From Atherix ibis (taxonomy: Eukaryota > Arthropoda > Insecta > Diptera > Athericidae), in NCBI GenBank assembly GCA_958298945.1, contig OY282605.1:37860811-37924810 (forward strand): a stretch of 64,000 bases of DNA, given 5' to 3'. This document shows, one piece after another, positions 34,635 through 46,439 of the stretch. A program made the position numbers and the translations under genes. Under the pieces are notes generated by a model, which searched no databases, was not told the origin of the DNA, and worked only from the letters and a program-made list of their open reading frames with translations. Every line of letters starts with the position of its first letter. Positions within the stretch are counted from its first letter, which is position 1.

Positions 34635-34642
34635 CTTATATA
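34635..34642 (-). promoter_or_regulatory. TATA box of the candidate secreted-protein gene
   Basis: TATATAAG on the minus strand, about 220 bases upstream of the start codon at 34417. An initiator-like ATTAGTG lies about 38 bases downstream (A at 34604), slightly farther than the usual 30. The leader between is A/T-rich without an upstream ATG in strong context. Confidence 0.4.
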
Positions 34643-34659
34643 AGATGTCTAAATAAATT

Positions 34660-35940
34660 CGATAACTTAAATGAATATTCATTTTTATGTACTTGCAAAT
34701 TTCTTAACGAATCAAGTGCAAATTTATTTAAACGTACACTCGCTGATGACGTACTCGTTTATACGCGCGCACAATTAATACCGATCAATACCATCATCAC
34801 CCATACGCACATATATTTGTTTGTACATTAGGTCAGTCAATATTCAGGATCAGTCAATACACTGATGATGATATTCGTTTTCATTTGATTTATTAACAAA
34901 AATTTAACCGATCAAATAGTTATTAACAACAAAAGAAAAACACTCACTAAAATCAATCAAATTTGCTTGTCAATTGTTGATGATCTTCAATTTAAAACAA
35001 AACAAATAAAAATAATAATAGTAGATCACTTTTTTTGATCTTTTTTTTTCAAAAAAAAAAAAAATATCCGATTGGAAATATTGAAAATTTATGTGAAAAG
35101 AATAACATATGCAAAAAGTTCTAAGTGTAAAAAGGATAACACACTGATACGCCAAAAATAAATTATTGAATTGATATTTGATGTATCAATTTACAATTTC
35201 ATTGATTTATCAATGTGAGATAATTTAATTTTTAAATGGAGCCGTCCAGTCAATTATGGTTCTCTATTTATGCACGTACGATGACTTTTGCGTATGTGCA
35301 CTGTACAAAATTTGCAAAAAAAAATAAAATAAAAAAAAAACTTTTCACTTATAAAATACTTTTTTGTTTAGTCTATTTTATTTTTTTTAAATTAAAATTA
35401 GAAATTTTTTTTAATTGTTATTTAAATGTTTTTTTTTTTTAATTTTAAAAAATTCAAAAAAGTTTTTAATTAATGAAAAAAAGCACAAAATTATTTAATT
35501 TATTAAATCACTAATTATTTAAGTAAAAAAAAAAACACTTTTCACCACATTCACATTTTTCTAGGCCGTTACAGGAAATACCAAAAAACGTTTATTTTTG
35601 TTTTTAAAAATTCGATGAAATCCCTCCAAAAAAAAATTTTCTTATATAAAAAAAAAAAATATATTTTTTTTATTATTATTATTAAAGCAAAAAAACAAAA
35701 ACCTTTTTTACAGATTTTATAACTTATTGCAAAAAAAATTAAGAAACAAATTTAATAAAAGCAAAATAAAACCAACCCGAATTTAAATATATTTTTTTTT
35801 GTATGATAACGCAACACTAACTAAGTGACTTTGTATGTATATATATAATAAATACGATATAATTAATCAAAAATAATATTGATTTAAATAGATATAAATC
35901 GTTGTCGTAATGGCTTATTGATAAATAATTAATTAATTGA
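34660..35940. other. Single-copy intergenic stretch between divergent promoters
   Basis: Positions 34730-34870 are GC-richer, with TGATGACGTAC (CRE-like) and CGCGCG. From 35010 on it is poly-A/T-rich. No gene seen; probably upstream regulatory DNA of one or both flanking transcripts. Confidence 0.4.
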
Positions 35941-36162
35941 TTTTATATAATTTGATAAAAAGTTTCATTCAGTTTTTTTGTGTGCGCTTAGTTGTTGATT
36001 TACACTTAAAAATGTGAAATACTCAAATTTGTACGCGATTTGATATTCGTCGGTTGGTTGAAAAAAAATTCAACAATTCGCCACGTCTGAAGCTGTCTAC
36101 AGCCAAAAGGCGAATGAATTGGGGAGTTCGATGTCTGAGAACAGCAGCAACGGCAACCGAAG
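35941..36162 (+). promoter_or_regulatory. Candidate core promoter and first exon
   Basis: TATATAA at 35944-35950 is followed 27 bases later by an arthropod initiator TCAGTT (A at 35971) and a GTGTGCG leader, the typical fly promoter layout. The downstream 190 bases are GC-richer and non-repetitive. An ATG at 36131 starts MSENSSNGNR and is cut by an AG|GTAGG donor at 36162/36163; read unspliced it would stop at the TAG inside that donor. A start-stop ATGTGA lies earlier, at 36011. The ATG context is weak, and no later exon can be identified inside the window. Confidence 0.35.
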
Positions 36163-36765
36163 GTAGGCAAGCAGGCAAGTCAGACGCGGCTAGCCAGTCA
36201 CAGAGGCGAAAATACGAATTGTGAATGTACACACACACGTGAGAGCGTCCAGGGGCACCCAAGCGGCCGTGTCAAAAGCGTCAGCGAAGAATTTGTGTCG
36301 CTGTGGTCTGATGAGGTGCTTGCGCACCAATGTTCATGTGGTCAATGGTCAGCAGGTGCGATACGGAACCTTCCAGATAATCCTTAACAGATTTTTATGA
36401 CCTCGTGTAGAAGAGACTACTACTTACTACCATATAAACTGTTTCGCAATAAATACCTACGGTAAACAATTTTTGTTTTTGAATTTTCTTTTAGTTGTTT
36501 TTTTACACAAAAAAAGTTGATTTTGATTTATTCAAAATTTTGATTTATTTGGAAAGAAATCTTGTGTGATTAGTAAAAAAAAAATTGTCAGAGCAACAAA
36601 AAAAAATTATCTAAGCAAAAAAAACTATTTTTCCATAGAAAAGCGATCATTCTACAAGAAAAAAAAAACAAATAATTTAAATTTGAGCTAAGTTTCCTTC
36701 CTTTTTCTCTTTCTCCCTCTCTCTCATCATCACTACCTTTTCCTGTAAACAAAAATTTGTTAATA

Positions 36766-36810
36766 GCAAATTATGCCATTAACAAAAAAAATGTTAATAG
36801 CATAATTTGC
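36766..36810. repeat. Small hairpin, 18-bp arms
   Basis: GCAAATTATGCCATTAAC at 36766-36783 pairs with 36793-36810 with one mismatch, loop AAAAAAAAT. Each arm is also near a TGTTAATAGCA direct repeat. It lies just upstream of a family A end. Confidence 0.7.
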
Positions 36811-36828
36811 ATAGTTTGGATGTCTATG

Positions 36829-37400
36829 AAGAGTTATCCATTTTGTACTTTGGAAAGTTTCGTTTGAAAGCTTTTTTTTAAGATAGCATGTGCTTAGATT
36901 AAAATTTACCATTTTATATTATAGATTGTCTAATCAATCAATTGTATTATTTATATTTTATGGAATAACAGGCTGTGGATGCTGATTTTGCGAACAAAAT
37001 TTTTTTCAACAATGAGGCTCATTTTTGCTTAGTAGATACATTAATAAGTGAAATATAAGGCTCTAAAAACCCACAAGTGAATGTATAGAACCTATTGCAT
37101 TCGCGAAAAGTGACTGTATGATAATCGGAATATTTTTGCCATAAACTGCAAGAATTTAATCTGGACTATAAATAATGTGGTTTCAACCTGTTCTTTTCTT
37201 TTGCCATTTCATAGAATTTATGAATTTCCAATTAGGTAATTTTATTTATTTTACCAAAAACTCTCTTAAAATAAACCTAAAAGCTTCATTTTTTTAAAAA
37301 ATAAATACAAAATTTTATAAAGTTTTTATTTTAATTAAATTTTTAAGCAACTATAGAAGTGATGTATCTTCGCCAATTCGATGAGGTCAAGTTGTCTATC
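36829..37400 (+). mobile_element. Family A transposon copy, decayed
   Basis: The 5' end GAGTTATCCATTTTG is at 36831, then the conserved leader phrase TTACCATTTTATATTATAGA (36907). AATGAGGCTCATTTTTGC at 37011 is the EAHF region (first catalytic acid), and GGCTCTAAAAACCCACAAG at 37060 is the NPQV region. Stops are frequent. The 3' boundary is unclear. Confidence 0.7.
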
Positions 37401-37710
37401 CTATATTGACTTATTCAGTTACTAATAATTTAAATATCAAAAAGAAAATATTATATAATAGTAAGATTTAAGGTCTTAATAGCTTAACAAATAAACCTTG
37501 CAGATTATCCATTCAATTTAACGATATTTGTTTAGGGATTTAAGTAGGGTATGCTTTGTATCTTTTTGATGAATAAAATAAAAATATTCAATAGAATATA
37601 TAAAACAAAATTCCTAATTTAATCTTTGCAAACTTTTATGAATAGAAGATTTTAACTATATTTAGACAATTGATTCCGAATAGAAAAAAAAACAAAATTA
37701 TATAAAAAAA

Positions 37711-38136
37711 AGGATTATTCAATCTGTGCTTTTAAACATAAATTTAAATAAAATACAGTTAAAATTTTAAGTTTTATATAATTTTTATTTTATTATATTG
37801 CTTAAATTTTGCCATTATGTATTTTTTTTAATATTATTCAAAAAATTATTATAAAAAATCCTGCAGGACTTGATTTTTTGTGGTTAAAAAAAATTATCTG
37901 TATAAACACAATCTTTTATATAGTCTCGCGAGAAAAAGTCCATCTTACGATAAAAAAACACCATCTTGGTTCCAGAAAATCTTGACAACTTTAATGCATT
38001 ATAATTTAAACTTTAATCAATTTAAAATATAAAATGGCAAGCTTTAAATTAAATAAATATTATCCTAATTTACCCATACTTGAAATAAATGCTAAACTAT
38101 ACATTTATACTTTTAGAACCACAAAACGGATAATTC
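37711..38136 (-). mobile_element. Family A short internal-deletion derivative
   Basis: Both ends are present: AGGATTATTCAATCTGTGC at 37711 and ACAAAACGGATAATTC ending at about 38136. Only 426 bp remain between them, with the subterminal phrases but almost no transposase, so it is MITE-like. Confidence 0.7.
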
Positions 38137-40734
38137 GTTATTAAATAAAAGTAAATATTTCATTTGCCAAAAAAAAACACAAATATTTCGTTATGTAATT
38201 TCAAAAATGTTCACACATAATTTCTTTAATAAATAATTAGTATAAAGTTTACTGGCATAACTTAACAGCCAGCATTTTTTCACATATAATATTTTCCTAT
38301 TCATATTCATATTAATGAACAAAATTTTATTAGAATTTTTGAAAAAGAATTTTTCATATTCTATTCGCAAATACGACATTAAAGTAATAAAAGCTTTTTT
38401 TTATAGTAGAAAATTGGAAAAAAAATATGACCTTTTGATATAAAAGTTTATAAAGATTTTTTATATAATTTTATAGGCGAACTCTTTCCTCCAAACTTTT
38501 TATGTTATTTTTTATAAATTCTCATAAAATTTATTAGAAACACGTTTTAATGCGTCTAATTTCAAATTTATTGCTTCGTAGTTAGCCAATTACAAAAAAA
38601 AATTAACAATAAAATTTGTACAAAGAAAAAAGTCTTTTACGTTGCAGATTTTTTTTTAATTTGCATAAGAATTTGCTAAATTGTATCATAAAAAAGTTAA
38701 TATATTAAAAATTTCATATAAGAAAATTTCGTTATTTTTATTTTATTGATAATAATTTTTTGTGCACTGACAGTGAGGAGCTTTTTTCTCAAAAGTAGTC
38801 ACAAATTAGTAGCGATAATAATTTACTCTTATCGAAATGACGTCATACGTACAAAAAATTGCATGTGCAAATTAATATTTTTTTAATACAACGGAAAAAA
38901 AACCATTTTTTTTATGTGTGCTAATTTTTATACGCAATACACAAATTTGAAATAAAAACAATTTGGTCTGATATTACTTTTTGGTTTAAATTCGATTTTT
39001 TTAACTAATATAATAAATATTTATTAATGGAAACAGAATAAAAGAATTAAAATTAGATATTTAATATTAAAAAAAAATTTAAAAAAAAATATATAAAAAA
39101 TTTAAAAAAATAATTGTTTAGAGAATTTTTCAATTAAAAATCTCCCAACAAACATAAAAAGATTTTTATGTATAATTATTACTCAGATGAGACAAAAATA
39201 AAAGAGCAGAAAGTAATGTAAACAACAAAAAAATACTACGCATAAATTTATGTAACTTCGAACAGTAATGTTTGCTCCCACGTAATTAGTTACAAAAAGA
39301 AAGAAAAAGCGTGTCACGTGTAAGACCTTCAACATAATTCAAAATCATACAACATCAACAAAATATTTATTCAATTAAAAAAACTCAACAAGAAAAAATA
39401 CTAAATATTTGAAATGCGAAAAAAATACTGAAAATAATAGCTTATATAAAATACTTGAGTAAAAAATTCCCTAAAAAACAAAAAAAAAAAATCAATTACT
39501 TAGTAAGACCCCAAAAGTTAATGGGAAAGACCCCTTCAGAAATTCTTTTCAATTACGAGTGCAAAAAATCGAACATGCGATATGCCCCCAATGAGTATGA
39601 ACAGGCAATAAACAAAAAAGAAAAAAGAAGAAAAAAAATGAATATTAACCGAGGCCACAGCAATGAGCTTTTTCCAAAGCTTCGTAATGGACACGTCACC
39701 ACACACCAATAAAATTTCTACTAAGTTAGTTACCCTTCTCACTCGATCTTCGACTGACTAATGCTAATGACTCTTACGATCATACGTCATTCTTGCCAAA
39801 AAAAAATACTCGCCGAGTTCACTGGCGCAAAAGCAGCGCTAACAAAACTGGTTCACCTGTAAAAGTGAACTCTCCCGCTCACTTCTGCTCATGCTCTCTC
39901 GCTCGTTTTAAACACAGTTTCTCACGCTCTCTAAGCAATCAGGTTGATGATGATGGCGTCATCAATTTAAATGGAAGGTGATTTTGCACATTTCAACTCA
40001 ACAAATCTTACCTTTTAAAAAAATTTTTTCTGTCAATTCAGTTTTTTTCGCTCAATTTTAACGAAACTTAACGAATTCAGAACAAAACTGATTATTAATA
40101 GACAAAATTTCTAATTTTAATTACCACCCATACGACTATGTGTACTCTCCTCCTCTAAGAAGTATGACTGCCAACAATTAATGGCGTATGAGGGGAGGAA
40201 TTGCGCTTGTTGATTGCTCTTATTGCGTATAAAACTGTTTACTTAACGATAAAGTGGCAATAAATAAATACTAACTAAGATATTTAATATTAGTAATTAA
40301 GATATTAATTAACATGAGCAACAGAAAAATAAAATTAAACCAAACCAAAACAACAACAAAAAATCCAGGGAAAAAAATTGTTGCTTTCCGTTTGAATTGA
40401 TCGTGCGCGATATTTTCGTATTTTGTTTTGTTCATAATTCGAAGAAAAAACATCGTCCGATTTTCTTACTTGTTAACGACGACATTCCCCACGACCAAGT
40501 CATCTTCTATGAATGAAAATTTTTAGTATTACTACTAATAATAATACCTGTGACTATGTTATGACAAATATTTGTAAATAAATCAATTTGCGTTATCAAA
40601 AAAAAAATGGGTTTTTTTTCTTTGTAAAATAGTAAAGTGTTGTTAGAAAATGGATAAAAGCTGACCAATAGAAATAAAGAAAGTTCAGAGCTTTTTAGCT
40701 TTCATAAATCACAATCGTAGGCAAAATATTGGGT
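38137..40734. other. AT-rich single-copy stretch with a GAGA-type island
   Basis: Positions 39770-39980 are GC-richer, with repeated CTCTC/GCTCG motifs (GAGA-factor-like; ATGCTCTCTCGCTCG at 39891), which often mark insect promoters. The frame 39455-39712 is Lys/Asn-rich with no reliable homology. Elsewhere the sequence is low-complexity A/T. Confidence 0.4.
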
Positions 40735-40739
40735 TGATG

Positions 40740-41740
40740 ACACATGTTTTAAGAAGTATATTTATTTATGGTATATAAATAAAAAAGATCAATAAAGATA
40801 ACCTTTTTCCATCTTTTAGCGAGTTTCATAATGCCTCGTTCATAGAAAGACCTGTCTTTATCGGCGAAAAACTGTACAAGGTGCTGAGTTACAGTTTTAT
40901 CTGAGTTTTGTAGATGTTCATTCAAGCGATTATACTGTGATTAGACTGCTCGTGCAATGCACGAATTTTGTTTGCAAACAATCTGCACAAGCAAAATGCG
41001 CAATTCTGTCAGATGAGCGAGAATGGGAAAATTTTCCCTTTCAATCGTGCATTGCACGCACGGTGTAATCAAATGCTAAGTTACAGTTTTATCTTAATGC
41101 AACGTCATACCACGCAGACAGTTTTGAAGAGAGAGAAAGAAGTGGAAGTCTGACAGCGCCAAGGTTGGGCAAGTATGGTGGATCCCATTCAAACTCCCAT
41201 GTGTGTGGTGTTGCGTTGTCGTGATGGAATACAACTCCTTTACGATTAACGAGGTCCGGGAGTTCCTGGATAATGGATTCGTTCAAACTGTTCAATTGAC
41301 GATAGTACACTTCTGAATTTACTGTTTGCTTCCTTGGTAGAAACTCAAAAAATACAACACCTCCAAAATCCCACCATACTGAGAGCATGACCTACTTTCT
41401 TATGATGACTATTAACGATTTCGGTGTTGTTTGTGGCGGATCGTCACGCCAAGGACCGTCGTTGAGATCAAAATTACCAGTGCGGAATTTCTTGAACCTT
41501 TATTGACACCGACGCCCTTGCAGAGCATTGTCACCGTTTCACAACTTTTCACAAGCTTGACGCACGTTATTTCCTTTAAGGAACTAGTACAATGCAACGT
41601 TTGGTCTCCGTCTTCAATTTGTTGCTAAAAAAAATCAACAAAATGGATCAATTAACGATTTAAAAACAAAGCTTAAATTATCAGATGTTAAATAACATAA
41701 CAATAGCATAGATGTGAATAACTCTAGTACTTCTAAAGTA
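40740..41740 (-). pseudogene. Mariner copy (irritans-like), with repeat R inside
   Basis: Minus-strand pieces: LVQFFADKDRSFYERGIMKL then AKRWKKVIF at 40885-40790 (C-terminal tail), MLSVWWDFGGVVFFEFLPRK from 41388, NRKGVVFHHDNATPHTW near 41230 (second catalytic D kept) and DPPYLPNLGA (third D changed or frameshifted) near 41170. A PPQTTPKSL phrase precedes at about 41440. Frameshifts separate the pieces. The C-terminal tail is cut from the rest by repeat R at about 40908-41070. The upstream leader (41640-41740) matches that of the 28.4-30.4 kb copy, so both derive from one lineage. Confidence 0.8.
40908..41070 (+). repeat. Family R repeat, copy 3
   Basis: The core 40939-41070 starts GATTAGACTGCTCGTGCAAT and ends TTGCACGCACGGTGTAATC. 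It has the same GTAGATGTTCATTCAAGCGA lead as copy 2. The mariner phrase GCT.AGTTACAGTTTTATCT occurs on both sides (about 40884 and 41076). Confidence 0.85.
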
Positions 41741-41744
41741 CACC

Positions 41745-43109
41745 TTGCCAAATAGTTATTAAAAGACTTCTAGTAAAACTTGATAATTTGGTTTTCATTT
41801 TTGATGAATTTTTCACACATTTTGCGCTGTAATTCGGACATTACTTGATGGATCTTGGTTTTTAAATACTCTAAAGTTTGAGGATTATCTATACGAATAC
41901 GATCTTTTACATAAACTATTTGTGAGTATTTTAGAGTCTCTTAATAGGTGAAGTAAATTTATCTGAAAGACTTTTGTAAACATTTTACAATTTTAATATA
42001 TTGTTTGGTAGTTAAACGATTTATAGCATAAAAACGGCATATTTTTGTAATGAATATTTTTGTCCAAAAATTCTTTATTCTATGTAATCGTTTAAACCAT
42101 AATTATTAAAAAAAAAGAAGTAGTATATTCAAAATTTCAAATTTTTTGTAATTCTTCTATTTCCATTAATTAATAAACGATTAAATTATGTAAGTAAATA
42201 ACGTAGTTTGTATTCTTTAAAAAATTGATCTTAAAAATAGTTTTAAAAAAAAAGAGAACCAAAAAAAAACTTTTTACAAAAACTGCCGTAATTGCGCTAA
42301 TAAAAAATTCTACTCGTACAAAATTTATCAGCTGCATTATTTGAACACGTTTTACAATACATTACAGCAGGTGTAATATAAAAATAAATCAACGTAAACT
42401 TGACCTTTTCTTTTCTTCTTCGTCAATAATCAGTTAAAAAGAACGTTCTAACAATATAAAAAAAATTCAAAATATTACTCAGTCGACAGAAATAAGAATA
42501 GAAAATTTACCTTTTACAGGTGTACTAATTGAATTAGAATAAGAAATTGAACAAGAAAGAGGCAATATTGCATATGCACACCGAAGAGGTAATTCTATTA
42601 GGCTTCTTTCACCCCAATTATTAGCTTTAGTTTGTGGATTGACCGCGCATACATAATCTTTTGTATAGTCTTGCCGGCGTCAAATCACAAGATCATAGCG
42701 CTTTAAATTGACAGAAACGCTTTTTCATTCTTCATTTATAAAACAAACAAACAAAACAGAAAAAAACGGGCTTATAATACGTTTAGACCGAAATGCACCT
42801 CAAATAATCAATTTTTGGAAATACAATTGCTGTCAAAAGTCTCTTGTGGGTTTTTAAAGCCCTATTTTAAAAAATTGTGACTATTAAAATATCCACCGAG
42901 CAAGATATGAGTTTCTATACGTCCCTACCTCAAAATAACCAACTTTTATAAAAATCTTTTATAAGATTACCCCTTTTTAAGTAATTTTTAAATCTTTAAT
43001 ATAAAATTGCAATTTTTAATTAAAATAAATATTATCTCAAACTATTAATATATTGAACAATTAATAAAATGCCAGGGTTATACTTTCCCAATTAAAAAAT
43101 GGATAATCC
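41745..43109 (-). mobile_element. Family A transposon copy, decayed
   Basis: The right end CAATTAAAAAATGGATAATCC finishes at about 43109. Minus-strand phrases include the GYVN/SENP region at 42840-42900 (GTGGGTTTTTAAAGCCCTAT) and a GATCTTGTGATTTGACGCC region (CDLTP strand) near 42685. The left part, 41800-41930, matches the family's 3' portion (GCTGTAATTCGGACATTACT). The middle 41950-42600 is not recognised and may be inserted or decayed sequence. Confidence 0.65.
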
Positions 43110-45216
43110 AATATTCAATTTATTTTTCTAAAACTATCCATTCCTAGTTATTACCTAAACAATTTTATTCAATGATTTAAATAAACACTTTTTTAAATAA
43201 TAAAAATGATTAAAATAAAATTATTCAAGAAAGAAAATTTGAGGTGAATTTGAATTTTCCCAACATTAAAAAAATGTTTTTTCATAAAATTTTTAATTTG
43301 CATAAAATAGAAAAAAAAATGTTTTTTTCTTAAAAAAATTCAATTAGAATTCAAAAAAAAATTGTTTTTTCTTCTTAAATTATGCACAAAACTAAAGACT
43401 ATTAACTGTGTTAATATTATTATGATTTTTATTAACAAGTAAAAAACGATATCTTAATCTAAGCAACCTCATTAGTAAATCTGGATGGGCACATAAAAAT
43501 TACCAAAACGCATGTCGAAATTTTTGAGATTTTAATCTTGAAGTTATCTTAGAAATAGTTGAGGTCTAATTTGAATTTTTATGATTTTTGAAATTAATTG
43601 CGGAAGTAATGGATGACGCGGGGGATTGAAGATTCATTTCCGCTTGTCGCCAATCCTACTTTTTTTCTTTATTGGTGTTGAGATTTTGTGTTCTACTTTG
43701 AAATTATTGGATTTCTTCGAGTATCCAGTTGGCTTGATGTAGCGCAGGAGGGCGAAAAAGTAAAAACAAAACTTACCTTTTGTTTAGGCGTTTTTTGAAT
43801 TGCGAATAGAATATTTTCCAGTGACTGCACTCCCCATGCAATCGAGATGAAAATCATCGTTTCACGAACAGCAAACGGAGCATATTCAGAGAACAGTGTA
43901 CGCGATGCTGGTATGTGGAATCTATTAGCGAAAGTATAATTTCACAAATGTGATGATGATAGAGTCCTTATGCAAAATGAATATGCACCCATTGCAGAGT
44001 CTATGACAAAGGACTCTGCTCGAAATGTTGGCGAAACTGTAAAGACTTGGTGGGATGTCTTGTGCCTTGAATTTAACCGACGAGGAATGAAGTGTTTACT
44101 CGCACTAACATAAGCAGAAACGATTATGTTATTAGAAAAAGGATGCTAAACAATAGAGTATCATCGCAGGGTGGGGTAATAGACTAATGTTACCAAACAT
44201 ACACCTGTAGGAATAAGCGTTAGGCTTTTGTGGTAGGACTTATATTTCTATAAAATCCGACGGAGTGGATTGTTGACTAAAGGAGCTCTAATCATTAATC
44301 TAGAAGCAGGTAACTCAAACTGGACTGAAGGTGTATTTTTATTGTGTTTAGTAGCACATGCAAAGGACATAAAAATCCGATGAGTGAAGTTAAAGTGCAC
44401 ATCACGGTGCCACTTCGTTAGTCGTTTTGTTGTACAATAATCAACCTGGATAATGAAAAATGAATATTTAAACGGTGTGTAAGTCAAATTGTCATAGGAT
44501 TGTTTTGTACATTTTCTAATCTGAAGATTGAGCATGTATAAAAACTGTTGTTTTTAAGAGGTCCTTAGTGTAGGTGAATAAGGTGTAGGAGAAATCAAAA
44601 GGAATTTTTATCTTTTCCTCTTTTATTTTTTTTCATATATACAAAATTTTTTCTTTATATCTCAAATAGGGTAAAATCATTGCCTGATGATGATAACAGT
44701 GCTGCTGTTATGGTGATGTCATGTACCCATTAACTATGAGTATCTGGCAAAATAGTCCAAAACGAAATCCTTATAAACAAGCTATTCAATTTTTAACTTT
44801 TTTTTTGACCAAGTTTCGATTTTCAAATATTTTATATCCTGATTTTTTGTGAACCTTTTTTTTATTTCGACATTTTTAGCTCGTATGTTTAGTTGTATTC
44901 AATTGTAAGACCATTTACTTGATAGTTTATCTCAAAATAATTTATTTTATTGTTTTATTAAGTTTAAGCTTAAAATTATAATTAAAAATACTTAAAATTT
45001 TGGTGGGAAATTAAAATTATTCCTTAAAAAAACATATGGAATATCAAAATGGTTTTCTATGACCCGTTGAAAAAATATTTTTTTATACGAGTAATACATT
45101 TAAAATTTTTCTAAAAGTTAAGTTTTTTAATACCCTTATTATTTTTAATTTTCCTAAAAGTTTTTAATAAAAACAAAATAATTTATTCGGTAGTCAGCAA
45201 TTTTCAGTTTAAAGCT
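43110..45216. other. Single-copy stretch, no gene seen
   Basis: A/T-rich to 43600, then moderately GC-richer to 44760 and non-repetitive. A minus-strand 95-codon frame (44535-44248) has no recognisable domain. Positions 44690-44745 contain GATGATGATAACAGTGCTGC-type simple sequence. Confidence 0.4.
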
Positions 45217-45310
45217 TAGATTACACCGTTCGTGAAATGCACGATTTTCTCCTGTAAAGGGTAGTCACTATCAAATCGTTCTATTTTACGAACAGCTAAT
45301 CGTGCAATTG
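45217..45310 (-). repeat. Possible family R fragment
   Basis: GATTACACCGTTCGTGAAAT followed by GCACGATTTTCTCC matches the right-hand arm of family R in reverse orientation. The rest of the unit is diverged. Confidence 0.4.
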
Positions 45311-45736
45311 AGCGTTTTTTTTCTTGACGACGCGCTATTTTTGCTCGTGGCAAGCATGGAAAAAGGAGAAATTGTGAGAACCTATACATTTTATTTGTGA
45401 TAAATCGTAATTATTTTATTTTTGATAAATTTTATTTATTTTCTATTCTGATTTATACAAAATTAAGGTAATATGATGAAAATTTAAAAAAAAGTGACAA
45501 AATAATTTTAAAAAACAGCTAATCGTGCAATTGAGCGTTTTTTTTCTTGACGACGCGCTAGTTTTGCTCGTGGCAAGCATGGAAAAAGGAGAAATTGTGA
45601 GAACATATACATTTTATTTGTGATAAATCGTAATTATTTTATTTTTGATAAATTTTATTTATTTTCTATTCTGATTTATACAAAATTAAGGTAATATGAT
45701 GAAAATTTAAAAAAAAGTGACAAAATAATTTTAAAA
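45291..45736. repeat. 223-bp tandem duplication, two copies
   Basis: AACAGCTAATCGTGCAATTG begins at 45291 and again at 45514. The copies (45291-45513, 45514-45736) differ at two bases that I can see: CTATTTTTG versus CTAGTTTTG, and AACCTATAC versus AACATATAC. They are therefore about 99% identical and much younger than the surrounding repeats. Confidence 0.9.
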
Positions 45737-45949
45737 AATTACATTGCCAGTGGAAAATTTAAAAGCTATTATGCCTTTTACTAAAATAAATAAATGAATT
45801 CAAATAATCAAAATAAATAAATGAATGTGAAAACGTCATTTATATTGCATAGTTAATAAAATAAGAACAACAGCGACCAACTAGAGAATTCACCAATAAA
45901 AAATACACATACCATCAAACAATCAAAAGGGAATGTCAAAATGTTAATT

Positions 45950-46360
45950 ATGTGTAGATGTTTATTCAAGCGATTATACTATGATTAGACTGCTCGTGCA
46001 ATGCGCGAATTTTGTTTGCAAACAATCTGCACAATCCCTTGTACAATCAAAATTCGTAATTCTGTCAGATGAGCGAGAATGGAAAAATGTTCGCTTTAAA
46101 TCGTGCGTTGCTTGCACGGTGCTAAAGAGGTCTTCAAATTGATATTTTAGTATTTAGTTTATATATTCAACAGAAAATGGAATAATCAGAAGGCTTTTTA
46201 AGACCCATAACAAAACTTTAAATTTAATGATAGTAGTAGTCGACGATACATCCAAATCTGGACTATAACGCTTTAAAATAGTTTAAAAGATTTAGTTTTT
46301 TTCTTTAAAAAAAGAGAAGAATCATTTAGGACCCCTTAAAAATTTTGAACTTATTTGGCT
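45950..46360 (+). repeat. Family R repeat, copy 4, with 3' extension
   Basis: GTAGATGTTTATTCAAGCGA leads into a core at 45983 (GATTAGACTGCTCGTGCAAT) ending near 46123. The downstream extension (AATCAGAAGGC, TTTAAGACCC, CGACGATACATCC) is shared with copy 1 at 19.77 kb, which shows that the unit can be about 400 bp rather than 130. Confidence 0.75.
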
Positions 46361-46439
46361 GTCAACTCCTAATATAAGAATTGATAATAAAAAATCTTAA
46401 AAAAATTATGTAAAATTTAATTTTTCTTCCTTATAAAAT

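Noticed and set aside
39455..39712. 85-codon frame with a GKTPSEILFN phrase resembling a retrotransposon integrase
   Set aside because: Only one short similarity; the rest is Lys/Asn-rich low complexity from A-rich DNA.
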